Below, in pieces: positions 1 through 7,054 of a stretch of 15,251 bases of DNA. Numbering within the stretch: the first letter of the stretch is position 1; each line of letters opens with the position of its first letter. This stretch comes from Clostridiales bacterium (GTDB lineage: Bacteria > Bacillota > Clostridia > Oscillospirales > Oscillospiraceae). The stretch covers positions 1 to 15,251 of the forward strand of contig SFHI01000064.1 of assembly GCA_004555705.1 (NCBI GenBank), written 5' to 3'. Under the pieces are notes generated by a model, which was not told where the DNA came from, did no database searches, and saw only the letters and a list, made by a program, of their open reading frames with translations. Made by a program: the position numbers and the translations under genes.

Positions 1-1
1 C

Positions 2-298
2 ATGACCGGCGGCGGCGTGCAGACCCCCGGCTTCATGGGCCACGGCAAGCACTTCATCGCCTCCAAGAAGTTCATCGCCGCCGAAGGCGGCCCCGGCCGG
101 ATCGTCTGGCTGCCCAAGATGCTGAAGGATCAGATGCGGGAGCGTCTGGACAAGACCGCTCTGGAACTCTACGGCGTGGAGAACTTCACCGATATGATCG
201 CCGATGAGACCATCTGCACCGAGGACCCCGAGGCATTGCTCAACTACCTGTCCGAGGTGGGCCACCCCGTCCTCAGCATGGAGCCCTTCGATATGTAA
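2..298 (+). CDS. acsB: Acetyl-CoA synthase (CODH/ACS beta subunit), C-terminal fragment
   Basis: This is the last 98 or so codons of a gene that enters from the left edge; the first visible Met is probably internal. In the Wood-Ljungdahl pathway the CO-methylating acetyl-CoA synthase joins a corrinoid-bound methyl group, CO and CoA into acetyl-CoA in the cytoplasm. The fragment is recognised from features I associate with the AcsB/CdhC C-terminus: GGGVQTPGFMGHGK near the beginning, SKKFIAAEGGPGRIVWLPK, then an acidic IADETICTEDPEA stretch and a GHPVL-MEP ending. The A-cluster cysteine ligands lie upstream and outside the window, so activity cannot be judged. The stop TAA is at 296-298, followed directly by a strong terminator, so this is the last gene of its transcription unit. 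No other family gives a comparable match from memory, but no search was run. Confidence 0.85.
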   Translation: MTGGGVQTPGFMGHGKHFIASKKFIAAEGGPGRIVWLPKMLKDQMRERLDKTALELYGVENFTDMIADETICTEDPEALLNYLSEVGHPVLSMEPFDM

Positions 299-310
299 TT
301 TCAGAACCCA

Positions 311-348
311 ACAAAAAACAGAGCGGCGCAAGCCGCTCTGTTTTTTGT
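311..348 (+). terminator. Intrinsic terminator after acsB
   Basis: A perfect 17-bp stem (311-327 with 332-348) encloses a GCAA tetraloop. The GC core GAGCGGC/GCCGCTC is flanked by an A6 tract on the left and a T6 tract on the right, so the hairpin could stop transcription in both directions. It begins 12 bases after the acsB stop codon. Confidence 0.93.
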
Positions 349-370
349 GGGGAATTTTTTCTTCAGTTCC

Positions 371-447
371 GTAAGACGCGGAAGAAAGACAAATTGATGT
401 TTAGGCTATCGGCTTTACTAAGCACACTGGCAAATTGGTGTTTGTCG
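371..447 (+). repeat. Two tandem copies of the intergenic arm repeat
   Basis: Two degenerate copies of a sequence found in most large gaps of this window lie side by side. The first holds GACAAATTGATGTTTAGG (about 388-405). The second holds CGGCTTTACTAAGC followed by TGGCAAATTGGTGTTTGTCG (about 410-446). They form the left border of the MITE-like element at 456-630. An inverted partner lies at 650-686. Confidence 0.6.
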
Positions 448-455
448 AATATATG

Positions 456-630
456 CTGTCATTGCGAGCCAGTGCGCACACTGGCGTGGCAATCCCCCGG
501 TTGAATGGAACCAGGTAACGATTACCATCAAGAATCGCAACAATCCCCGTTTTTCCGGGTGCTTTTCGGCACATTTCCCCTCTAACCGGGGGATTGCCAC
601 ACCAGTCTGCGGACTGGTTCGCAATGACAG
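456..630. repeat. MITE-like palindromic element, copy 1 (type A)
   Basis: This 175-bp element begins CTGTCATTGCGAGCCAGT and ends ACTGGTTCGCAATGACAG, so its ends are inverted repeats. Each end continues through a small CCAGT...ACTGG hairpin into GTGGCAATCCCCCGGTT on the left and its complement AACCGGGGGATTGCCAC on the right. A second copy lies at 8642-8819 and shares the middle part GAATGGAACCAG-(G)AACGATTACCA. It encodes no transposase or other convincing protein, so it would have to be moved by an enzyme encoded elsewhere. The short open frames running across it (for example 401-730 on the minus strand) have no ribosome binding site and are not counted as genes. Confidence 0.85.
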
Positions 631-649
631 GTAACATGGGACACATCCC

Positions 650-686
650 TACAAACACCAATATGTCGCTGTGGTCCGGGGCTGAG
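650..686 (-). repeat. Inverted intergenic arm repeat (right border of type A, copy 1)
   Basis: The plus strand reads TACAAACACCAATATGTCGC. Its complement, GCGACATATTGGTGTTTGTA, matches the left arm at about 427-446. Together the two arms bracket the MITE-like element. Confidence 0.6.
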
Positions 687-701
687 GCCTTAATGCTGCA
701 T

Positions 702-729
702 GAAAATGCCCTCCCGTTCCGGGAGGGCA
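702..729 (-). terminator. Intrinsic terminator of the TPR-like gene
   Basis: A 10-bp stem TGCCCTCCCG / CGGGAGGGCA (707-716 with 720-729) has a 3-base loop. On the minus strand it is followed by TTTTCA. It lies 24 bases past the stop codon of the minus-strand gene. The stem is almost the same as that of the rnf terminator at 3257-3280. Confidence 0.85.
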
Positions 730-753
730 CCGTGGGGAAAGGTCACTGCGGCC

Positions 754-2766
754 TTAATTCGTAACGGGGACGGTAGCGGTCAGCAGGAGCTTTCCGCTTT
801 CGTCATAGGCACGGAAGGTCAGGGTGCCCGCCGGGCTGTAGGCGGGATTATCGTACCATCCGTAGGAACAGCCGATGTAACCGGCGGACACGTTGGGATG
901 GGGAATGTTTCCGGAATATCCGCTGGGAAGGGTGATCGAGGTACGGATATTGGTGGTGGCGCCGGGCTCTCCGCCGGTCAGCTTGAAGTGAACGCACATA
1001 TACTGGTACTTACTCAGGCTGGTCATATTGAAGCTGGTGTCGTAAGGGCTGTTGTTGAAGGCAATGATCTCCACCTTCCAGGCGTACAGCTCATCATGTA
1101 CCTTCTGGGCACCGGGATAACGGGCATCGATCAGTTCCTTCAGGTAGGTTTGGGTGGTCTGGTTATCCGTCTTGAGATTGGCATTCACATAGCCGAATTT
1201 CGCGTCCTGAAGCTTCTTTGCGGCATCGGAATAGTCCGCGCATTTGCTCAATTCCCGGATGGCATCGGTGAACTTTTCCTCCGCAAGAAGCTGGCAGCCG
1301 TACTGGTAGGTAGCCTCAATGGCCCGCTGGGAAGCATCCTCATATTCTCCGGCGGCCCGGAACCAGGTAACCGCCTGCATATAGGAGCCGCCGTCATACA
1401 GCGATTCGCCATGAAGATAGCAGACCTGCAGGTATTTCTGGTTGGAATCCCGATAATCCCCCAGCTTCTGGAACAGCTCAATGGCCGTGGGGTAGTCGCC
1501 GTCCGACATCGCGGCCTCCGCGGCAGTGTAATCCGCGTCATTCTGCAGCTCCACGCATTCGTCCCGCTGGACCGCGGAATCCTTGTAATCCCCCAGAGCA
1601 GCAAACGCCTCCGCGGCATCGAGGAACCGGGACTCCCCCTTCAGCGCCAGGGCGCTCTGATAGTCCTCTTCCTTCCAATCGGTGAGGGCCTGGGCCGCCC
1701 GGTCGGCGCTGTCGGAATAGCCGTTCATGCCCTCCCAGACCGCGATGGCCTGTTCAAAATCTCCACTTTCGTAATAAACCTGGGCGGTCTGATAACGGCT
1801 CTGCAGCGCACGTTCCGGGGCGTCCTTATACTCGCCCAGGGCGCGGAAGGCCTCCTCGGCCTCGCCGTAGGCTCCGGCGGCGAACAGCTCCTCCGCTGCC
1901 TGGTAGGCTTTTTTCTGCTCCATGGCGGGGATTGCAATCCTCGTGACCGCAAGGGTCCCCAGCGTGCCGACCAGAACCAGGCAAAGCAGAAGCAGCATCG
2001 CTTTGACCAGCTTTTTCCGGGTTCTCTCCCGCTTCAGCCGGCGCTCCTGGTTCCTCTCCTCCAGCCGGCGGCGTTCCTCCTCCCGCCGGGCGGCTTCCTG
2101 ACGCTCCGCCTCCTGCCGGGCTTCTTCCTCTTCCTGAAGCTGCCTGTCCACCTCTTCGCGGATGGCCTCGGGGTCCAGCTTGGCCTGCAGCTCCCCAAAG
2201 CTGCAGCCGCAAGTTCCGCAGACCTGCTCCTCCGCCAGATTCACCCTGCCGCAGGTGCACAGGAACAGGCCCTGCTCACACTTGGGGATGTACACACAGG
2301 GCTTTCCCACCCGCTGGGAATACTCCCGGATGCAGCGTTCGTCTCCAAGCAGGTTTTCCAGCTTTTCCGGCTGTGGGAGGGGACGGGCTTCCTCGTCCGA
2401 GGCGGTCCAGACCCGGAAGGGCTCCAGAACCACCTCCCGGATGACCAGCTGAATTCTGCGGGTATTGCCGTCGGGAAGCAGAATGGGGATTCTCTCCGCG
2501 AAGCTGGCGCCGTTTTCCACGGACAGATCCGCATACTGGAAGGTAACCCCCTCCAGCGGACTTCCGTTCACCGCGGCGGCGCGGATTTCCACCGTGCAGG
2601 AAACCACCCTCCCCGCAGCCAGGTTTTTCAGTTTCAGCTGGGCAAGAACCTTCTGGGCGGCGTTGTCCCGCAGCAGCGCTCCGGCCTCCAGATAGACGGG
2701 GCAGCCGTTCTGGTGGGTTCCGGGCTCCAGACGAAACAGTTCTGTGTATCGGTTTTCCATTGCCAT
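754..2766 (-). CDS. Membrane-anchored zinc-ribbon/TPR-like repeat protein, function unknown
   Basis: The product is a 670-residue protein I cannot name. Residues 1-125 look like a beta-rich domain. C163, C170, C172, C183, C186 and C188 form a zinc-ribbon-like cluster. Residues 200-252 are a Glu/Arg/Ala-rich helix or coiled coil ending in a basic RLKRERTRKK patch, and 253-276 form one transmembrane helix. Six degenerate TPR/Sel1-like units of the form G-Y-x2-A-x3-F-x2-LG-Y-x-D-(A/S) follow at about 298, 335, 379, 423, 460 and 497. A C-terminal beta-like domain covers 530-670. The basic patch before the helix suggests a cytoplasmic zinc domain and an extracellular repeat region. The start is ATG 2766 behind GGAAAGAGG; ATG 2760 is equally possible by spacing. 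An upstream in-frame ATG at 2895 is rejected because it has no ribosome binding site and lies in a repeat-like leader. The gene is monocistronic, and its role is unknown. Confidence 0.85.
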   Translation of the reverse strand: MAMENRYTELFRLEPGTHQNGCPVYLEAGALLRDNAAQKVLAQLKLKNLAAGRVVSCTVEIRAAAVNGSPLEGVTFQYADLSVENGASFAERIPILLPDGNTRRIQLVIREVVLEPFRVWTASDEEARPLPQPEKLENLLGDERCIREYSQRVGKPCVYIPKCEQGLFLCTCGRVNLAEEQVCGTCGCSFGELQAKLDPEAIREEVDRQLQEEEEARQEAERQEAARREEERRRLEERNQERRLKRERTRKKLVKAMLLLLCLVLVGTLGTLAVTRIAIPAMEQKKAYQAAEELFAAGAYGEAEEAFRALGEYKDAPERALQSRYQTAQVYYESGDFEQAIAVWEGMNGYSDSADRAAQALTDWKEEDYQSALALKGESRFLDAAEAFAALGDYKDSAVQRDECVELQNDADYTAAEAAMSDGDYPTAIELFQKLGDYRDSNQKYLQVCYLHGESLYDGGSYMQAVTWFRAAGEYEDASQRAIEATYQYGCQLLAEEKFTDAIRELSKCADYSDAAKKLQDAKFGYVNANLKTDNQTTQTYLKELIDARYPGAQKVHDELYAWKVEIIAFNNSPYDTSFNMTSLSKYQYMCVHFKLTGGEPGATTNIRTSITLPSGYSGNIPHPNVSAGYIGCSYGWYDNPAYSPAGTLTFRAYDESGKLLLTATVPVTN

Positions 2767-2841
2767 CAATCCTCTTTCCGTTTGCGGGCCAAACCGCCCG
2801 CTGTATTGACAAATAAATTGGGTGCATTCCGAAAAGGGCAA

Positions 2842-2882
2842 ATTGCCAATTCGGCGAGGCCGTTTCACCGGCAATTGGCATT
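2842..2882 (-). other. Leader hairpin of the TPR-like gene, possibly an element remnant
   Basis: TGCCAATT (2844-2851) pairs with AATTGGCA (2873-2880) in the roughly 150-base leader of the minus-strand gene. The internal TTCGGCGAGGCCGTT closely resembles ATTCGGCGAAGCCGTT, which marks the end of the ATTGACA element at 10245-10261. This suggests a decayed element end that became leader sequence. No riboswitch class is recognised. Confidence 0.4.
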
Positions 2883-2924
2883 TCTTCTTCCGCAAATCGA
2901 CATATATCGCTTTGATTTGAGCCT

Positions 2925-2953
2925 ATTATAGCACGGCAGGCGGAGGAATGCAA
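2925..2953 (-). promoter_or_regulatory. Sigma-A-type promoter of the TPR-like gene
   Basis: On the minus strand, TTGCAT (2953-2948) and TATAAT (2930-2925) are separated by 17 bases. Transcription would begin near 2918, giving a leader of about 150 nucleotides to ATG 2766. Confidence 0.75.
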
Positions 2954-2992
2954 CAACCCGCGAAAAACAGGGAGTGCAAAGAGAAAATACTT

Positions 2993-3031
2993 ATCGACCT
3001 GACTCAGCAAACCGACAAATTGTTGTTTACA
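2993..3031 (+). repeat. Intergenic arm repeat (left border of type B)
   Basis: The sequence CGACCTGACTCAGC followed by ACCGACAAATTGTTGTTTAC matches the arms at 408-447 and 12348-12386. The inverted partner lies at 3182-3215. Confidence 0.65.
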
Positions 3032-3045
3032 GTTTTCAAATACCT

Positions 3046-3177
3046 TACGTTTCTACCGTAGGGGCGGATATTATCCGCCCGAAACGTTTCAGTTTTTGAG
3101 CGTTTTCGATAGAACAGGGCGCTTTGGTAGACGAAAGGTTGCGGGCGGCTAATAGCCGCCCCTACGATAGGAACGTA
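3046..3177. repeat. GTAGGGGCGG palindromic element (type B)
   Basis: The two 37-bp ends (3046-3082 and 3141-3177) are imperfect inverted repeats of each other, starting TACGTTTCTACCGTAGGGG and, on the complement, TACGTTCCTATCGTAGGGG. Each end contains its own hairpin: GGGCGGATATTATCCGCCC at 3062-3080 and GGGCGGCTAATAGCCGCCC at about 3143-3161. It encodes no protein. It lies in the gap between the TPR-like gene promoter and the rnf terminator. Confidence 0.8.
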
Positions 3178-3181
3178 ATGC

Positions 3182-3243
3182 GTTTCAAAACCAATTTGTC
3201 GCTGCGTTTCAACTCATCGTCCCGAAGGGGCGCTTAACTGTCC
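3182..3243 (-). repeat. Inverted arm repeat plus remnant of the GTGGACA element
   Basis: The plus strand reads CAAAACCAATTTGTCGCTG, the complement of the arm at 2993-3031. It is followed by ATCGTCCCGAAGGGGCGC and TTAACTGTCC. Read on the minus strand, that last part is GGACAGTTAAG-CGCCCCTTCGGGACGAT. This closely follows the sequence at 15055-15082 and identifies a partial inverted copy of the type E element. Confidence 0.55.
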
Positions 3244-3250
3244 GCTGCAT

Positions 3251-3280
3251 CAAAAATGCCCTCCCGGGTTCGGGAGGGCA
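3251..3280 (-). terminator. Intrinsic terminator of the rnf operon
   Basis: A perfect 10-bp stem TGCCCTCCCG / CGGGAGGGCA (3257-3266 with 3271-3280) has a 4-base loop. It is followed on the minus strand by TTTTTG. It starts 15 bases past the rnfB stop codon. Confidence 0.92.
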
Positions 3281-3295
3281 TTTGGGGATGTGCTT

Positions 3296-4171
3296 TCAGA
3301 CCTTGACCTCGGGGCCGTTGATGGATTTGACCACGGGCTCACCCAGGGTCTCCACCTTGGAGTCCTTGATCAGGTGCTTGGGACAGACCGTGGCGCACAT
3401 GCCGCAGTTGTCGCACTTAGAGTAGTCGATGGAGGCCAGGTTCCGCTCGATGGTGATGGCGTCCTTGGGGCAGATTTTCCGGCACAGGCCGCAGCCGATG
3501 CAGCCGGTGGTGCAGCCCCGGGTGGTCACCGCGCCCTTGGCCAGGGAGGCGCAGGCGATGACCACGTTCCGGTCCGGCTCCACGGGGACGATCAGGTGCC
3601 GGGGGCACACCTCCGCGCAGGCCATGCAGCCCACGCACAGGTCCTCGTCCACATGGGCCACGCCGTCCCTTACGCTCATGGCCCCGTACTTGCAGGCCTT
3701 GACGCAGGTGCCGAAGCCCAGGCAGCCGAATTTGCAGGACAGGGGGCCGTAGCCGCCCACCTTGGAGGCGGCCAGACAGTCTTTAAAGCCCTCGTACTCC
3801 GCCTTTACTCTGGCACCGCTGGTCAGGTTGCCGTCTCTGTCGTAGTGCTTTTCACCGGAGCAGCGGACCAGGGCCACCTTCCGGGTGACGGCCTGGGCCT
3901 CCACGCCCATAATGGCGGCCATTTCCTGGGCGGCCTCGTTGCCGCCGGAGGCACACTTGCCGATGGGGGCCTCGCCCTTCAGGACGGCCTCGGCGTAGCC
4001 CGCGCAGCCGGCAAAGCCGCAGCCGCCGCAGTTGGCGCCGGGGAGGCACGCGTTCAGCTGCTCCAGCCGGGGGTCGGTTTCCACATAGAAGATTTTGGAG
4101 GCCGCTGCCAGCACCAGGCCGAAAATCAGCCCCAGGCCTCCCAGAATGACGATGGCTGTTACAATTTCCAT
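3296..4171 (-). CDS. rnfB: Rnf complex ferredoxin-type subunit RnfB
   Basis: RnfB is the polyferredoxin subunit that takes electrons from reduced ferredoxin and passes them into the membrane part of the Rnf complex. The 291-residue product has one N-terminal membrane helix (about 4-27). The RnfB signature CLPGANCGGCGFAGC (C42, C48, C51, C56) with C73 follows. After it come a C146-x3-C150-x5-C156-x3-C160 motif and three CxxCxxCxxxC clusters at 179-189, 224-234 and 253-263. This extended cluster set fits the clostridial/acetogen type better than the shorter gammaproteobacterial form. ATG 4171 is chosen because AGGAGG (4186-4181) sits 9 bases upstream; a longer frame to 4282 has no such site. 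It is the last gene of the operon, and its ribosome binding site overlaps the rnfA stop codon. Confidence 0.96.
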   Translation of the reverse strand: MEIVTAIVILGGLGLIFGLVLAAASKIFYVETDPRLEQLNACLPGANCGGCGFAGCAGYAEAVLKGEAPIGKCASGGNEAAQEMAAIMGVEAQAVTRKVALVRCSGEKHYDRDGNLTSGARVKAEYEGFKDCLAASKVGGYGPLSCKFGCLGFGTCVKACKYGAMSVRDGVAHVDEDLCVGCMACAEVCPRHLIVPVEPDRNVVIACASLAKGAVTTRGCTTGCIGCGLCRKICPKDAITIERNLASIDYSKCDNCGMCATVCPKHLIKDSKVETLGEPVVKSINGPEVKV

Positions 4172-4185
4172 AATGCACGCCCTCC

Positions 4186-4776
4186 TCAGAACAGCTTCAG
4201 CCCGGAAAAGCCCATGAAGGCCAGGGCCAGAAGTCCCGCGCTGATCAGGGTGATGGGAAAGCCCTTGAAGCACTGTGGGCAATCCGCCTTCTCCACCCGC
4301 TCCCGAACGGAGGCGAAGAGCACAATGGCCAGGGTGAAGCCCAGGCCGCCGCAGAAGCCGAAGAACACGCTCTGGAAGAAGTCGTAGTTATTCTGCACGT
4401 TCACCAGGGCCGCGCCCAGCACGGCGCAGTTGGTGGTGATGAGCGGCAGGTAGATGCCCAGGGCCTTGTACAGGGCGGGCACCGCCTTTTTCAGGAACAT
4501 CTCCACCACCTGAACGATGGCGGCGATGACCAGGATAAAGGCCACGGTTTTCATGTACTCCAGGCTCAGCTTCACCAGGATCAGGTGGTACACCGCCCAG
4601 CAGGCGGCGGAGGCGATGGCCATGACGAAGGTAACCGCCATGCCCATGCCCAGGGCCGTGTCGATTTTCTTGGAAACGCCCATGAAGGGGCAGATGCCGT
4701 AGAATTTTACCAGGATAAAGTTCTCCGTCAGCAGGGCGCTGATGAGAATGCCCAGCAGGGTCTGTACATAGGTCAT
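4186..4776 (-). CDS. rnfA: Rnf complex membrane subunit RnfA
   Basis: RnfA is a polytopic integral membrane subunit (196 residues, about six helices) that pairs with RnfE. In Rnf and Nqr structures the two homologous proteins hold a membrane-embedded iron-sulfur centre through two conserved cysteines each. Both are visible here as C29 in ENFILVKFYGICPFMG and C117 in LITTNCAVLGAAL. Length and both half-motifs are normal for the family. Its start overlaps the rnfE stop by four bases (ATGA, 4773-4776), which implies translational coupling. Its stop lies within the rnfB Shine-Dalgarno region. Confidence 0.96.
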   Translation of the reverse strand: MTYVQTLLGILISALLTENFILVKFYGICPFMGVSKKIDTALGMGMAVTFVMAIASAACWAVYHLILVKLSLEYMKTVAFILVIAAIVQVVEMFLKKAVPALYKALGIYLPLITTNCAVLGAALVNVQNNYDFFQSVFFGFCGGLGFTLAIVLFASVRERVEKADCPQCFKGFPITLISAGLLALAFMGFSGLKLF

Positions 4777-5420
4777 ACCTTGGCCGCCTCCTTCTTCTTA
4801 TTCCGCTTCTCCAGCCGGGAAATGAGCCACTGGGAGAAGGCGATGACCACGCCCAGGGTCAGAAAGCCGCCCACGGGCATCACGATCTTCATGGCGGGAT
4901 AGGGGTCGGGGATGACCGTATAGCCCAGGCCGCCGTTGAGCAGGCCGCCGCCGAAGGTGCCGGAGCCCAGAAGCTCCCGGATGACGCTCATGACCACCAG
5001 CGCCACGGTGTAGCCGATGCCCTGGCACAGTCCGTCCACCGCCGAGGCCAGGACGCCGTTCTTGGAGGCGAAGGCCTCCGCCCGGCCCAGGATGATGCAG
5101 TTGACCACGATCAGTGGGATGAACACGCCCAGGCTCTCCGACAGGTCCGGCAGGTACGCCTGCAGCAGCAGGTCCACAATGGTGACGAAGCCCGCGATGA
5201 TGACGATGTAGGCGGCGATGCGAATCTGGGAGGGGATCACCTTCCGCAGGGCGGAGATCAGCACGTTGGAGCAGATCAGGATGATGGTAACGCTGATGCC
5301 CATGCCCAGGCCGTTGAAAAGGCTGGTGGTGATGGCCAGGGTGGAGCACATACCCAAAAGCTGCACGGTGACCGGGTTCTTGGTCAGCAGGCCTTCCGTA
5401 AACTGTTTTTTGAAATTCAT
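4773..5420 (-). CDS. rnfE: Rnf complex membrane subunit RnfE
   Basis: The product is a 215-residue polytopic membrane protein homologous to RnfA and NqrD. The two conserved cysteines expected to bind the intramembrane iron-sulfur centre shared with RnfA are visible: C25 in VQLLGMCSTLA and C108 in LIVVNCIILGRAEAFAS. The protein ends in a basic tail (SRLEKRNKKKEAAKV) that should be cytoplasmic. ATG 5420 is preceded by AAGGAGGCGGAAGT, a strong ribosome binding site. The gene starts 12 bases after the rnfG stop and overlaps rnfA by four bases. RnfE and RnfA together form the core through which electrons cross the membrane. Confidence 0.96.
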   Translation of the reverse strand: MNFKKQFTEGLLTKNPVTVQLLGMCSTLAITTSLFNGLGMGISVTIILICSNVLISALRKVIPSQIRIAAYIVIIAGFVTIVDLLLQAYLPDLSESLGVFIPLIVVNCIILGRAEAFASKNGVLASAVDGLCQGIGYTVALVVMSVIRELLGSGTFGGGLLNGGLGYTVIPDPYPAMKIVMPVGGFLTLGVVIAFSQWLISRLEKRNKKKEAAKV

Positions 5421-5432
5421 ACTTCCGCCTCC

Positions 5433-5990
5433 TTAGCCCATACCGGCGACGCACTTCAGGGCCGCGGTGACGCCCCGGGTCACGCCCCGGGAGGTGATGG
5501 TGGCGCCGCTGAGGGTGTCAATGGTGCCGCCGTCCTTCTTCACGGTCAATTCTCCGGACAGTCCCTTGAACTGATTCCGGAAGCTCTCGCCGTCGGGGGT
5601 ATCCGACGCGGCCACGGCGCCCAGGCCCGCGGTCTCGGTGTGGGAGATGATGCTGATGCCCAGCACCTTTCCCTCCGGGCTCACGCCCACCATCATGGTG
5701 ATGGTCCCGTCAAAGCCGGTGGGAGTCACCTCCACGGCGTAGCCGGCGTCCGATTCATACACATTGGCCACCAGGCCGTCCTGGTTGTCGTAGCGGCCGG
5801 GGTCCACCAGCTTGCCGCCGCCGGGCAGCACCTTCTCAATGGCCTCCTGGGTCTTGCGCTCCTTCTCCGCGGCGATCCGGGGGGCGGTGATGTGATTGAC
5901 CGCGGCCAGGGCCGCCGCCACCAGGGCGGTGATGAGGAACAGGGTCAGGCCCAGCCGGGCCACATACAGCGCGGTTTGCTTCTTGGTCAT
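5433..5990 (-). CDS. rnfG: Rnf complex FMN-binding subunit RnfG
   Basis: RnfG carries a covalently bound FMN on the outer face of the membrane and relays electrons within the Rnf complex. The 185-residue product has one N-terminal membrane helix (about 10-31) and a single FMN-binding domain. The attachment motif is DTLSGATITSRGV, with SGAT at 161-164 and T164 as the expected flavin-phosphate acceptor. The motif GISIISHTETAGLGA (111-125) is also typical of the family. Start ATG 5990 overlaps the rnfD stop by four bases, as in tightly coupled operons. Length is normal. Confidence 0.96.
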   Translation of the reverse strand: MTKKQTALYVARLGLTLFLITALVAAALAAVNHITAPRIAAEKERKTQEAIEKVLPGGGKLVDPGRYDNQDGLVANVYESDAGYAVEVTPTGFDGTITMMVGVSPEGKVLGISIISHTETAGLGAVAASDTPDGESFRNQFKGLSGELTVKKDGGTIDTLSGATITSRGVTRGVTAALKCVAGMG

Positions 5991-7039
5991 TTTTTCACCG
6001 CCTCCTTCTTGGGTGCGCCGAAGCGGGTGGGTCTGCCCATCCGGTCCAGCAGCACCACGCAGGTGTTCATCACCAGAATGGCGTAGCTGACGCCCTCGCT
6101 GTAGCCGCCGAAACCGCCGAAATAGCGGATCAGGATGGTGAGCACGCCGCAGCCGATGCCGTAGATGATCTGCCCATGGCGGGTCAGGGGGGAGGTCACA
6201 TAGTCCGTGGCCATGAAGATGGCGCCCAGCATCAGGCCGCCGCCGAAGAGCTCAAAGCACATCCACTCCGCCCCGTTGTTCCCCCGGGGGAACAGGAAGC
6301 TGAGCACCGCCACGGTCAGCAGGTACGCCGCAGGAATCCGGGCGGTGATGACCTTCCGGACCAGCAGATATCCGAAGCCCACCAGCAGCAGCAGCGCGGA
6401 GGTCTCGCCCAGGCACCCGCTGACGTTGCCCAGGAACAGGTCCGACACGCTGCAGCTGGGCAGCTGGCCCGTGTGCATGGCCGCCAGGGGGGTGGCGATG
6501 GAAACCGCGTCCGCCGTGGCGGAGCTGGCCGCGTCCACGGTCTTGATAATGATGTCCGGGCCGTTTTCAAAGCCGGGGGCCGTCCAGTTGGTCATGGCGG
6601 AGGGCCAGCTGAACATGAAGGCCCGGGCCGCCAGAGCCGGGTTGACAAAATTCTTGCCCAGGCCGCCGAAAAGCTGCTTGACCACGATGATGGCGAAGAA
6701 GTCGCCCAGAATGATGGTCCAGTAGGGAATGGTCACAGGGCACACGAAGGCCAGCAGCACACCGGTGACCACGGCGGACAGGTCGTGGACATGGCAGGGG
6801 GTGTGGGTCAGGGCGCACCAGATGTACTCAAAGAACACGCAGGCCGCGGCGGAAACCAATGTCACAGCCAAGGCCCGCAGGCCGAAGAAGTACACCGCGC
6901 CCACCATGGCGGGGAGCAGTCCGATGAGCACGTCCCGCATAATGGTCTGGGTGGTCACCGGGGAGTGGACGTGGGGGGAGCTGGAGATGGTCACCTCATA
7001 GAAGTATCTGGGACGGGCCAGTTTCATTTTCTTTTCCAT
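5987..7039 (-). CDS. rnfD: Rnf complex membrane subunit RnfD
   Basis: RnfD is a polytopic membrane subunit homologous to NqrB. It carries a covalent FMN and is implicated in coupling electron flow to ion translocation. The 350-residue product has the family features SSPHVHSPVTTQTIMRDV near the N-terminus, LFGGLGKNFVNPALAARAF (about 123-141) and the flavin attachment region DAVSIATPLAAM. The attachment Thr would be T183; the more usual Gly before the Ala is Ile here (SIAT rather than SGAT). Start ATG 7039 lies 9 bases from an AGGAGG site in the 15-base gap after rnfC. The stop overlaps rnfG. The sequence does not show whether the pumped ion is Na+ or H+. Confidence 0.95.
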   Translation of the reverse strand: MEKKMKLARPRYFYEVTISSSPHVHSPVTTQTIMRDVLIGLLPAMVGAVYFFGLRALAVTLVSAAACVFFEYIWCALTHTPCHVHDLSAVVTGVLLAFVCPVTIPYWTIILGDFFAIIVVKQLFGGLGKNFVNPALAARAFMFSWPSAMTNWTAPGFENGPDIIIKTVDAASSATADAVSIATPLAAMHTGQLPSCSVSDLFLGNVSGCLGETSALLLLVGFGYLLVRKVITARIPAAYLLTVAVLSFLFPRGNNGAEWMCFELFGGGLMLGAIFMATDYVTSPLTRHGQIIYGIGCGVLTILIRYFGGFGGYSEGVSYAILVMNTCVVLLDRMGRPTRFGAPKKEAVKK

Positions 7040-7054
7040 AGATCGCCGCCTCCT

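Noticed and set aside
401..730. Small minus-strand open frames in the first large gap
   Set aside because: They run through the MITE-like element and the terminator hairpin, lack ribosome binding sites, and give no protein-like composition.
2767..2895. N-terminal extension of the TPR-like protein to ATG 2895
   Set aside because: The extra 43 residues are encoded by a repeat-like hairpin leader and have no ribosome binding site; GGAAAGAGG lies next to ATG 2766.
700..2931. Open frame of 743 codons on the plus strand
   Set aside because: It lies antisense to the TPR-like gene, which has a promoter, ribosome binding site, terminator and recognisable repeats. The plus-strand translation is low-complexity Gly/Leu/Gln-rich, as expected from a GC-rich shadow frame.
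3290..4387. Open frame of 365 codons on the plus strand
   Set aside because: It is antisense to rnfB and the end of rnfA; those are certain genes with intact cysteine motifs.
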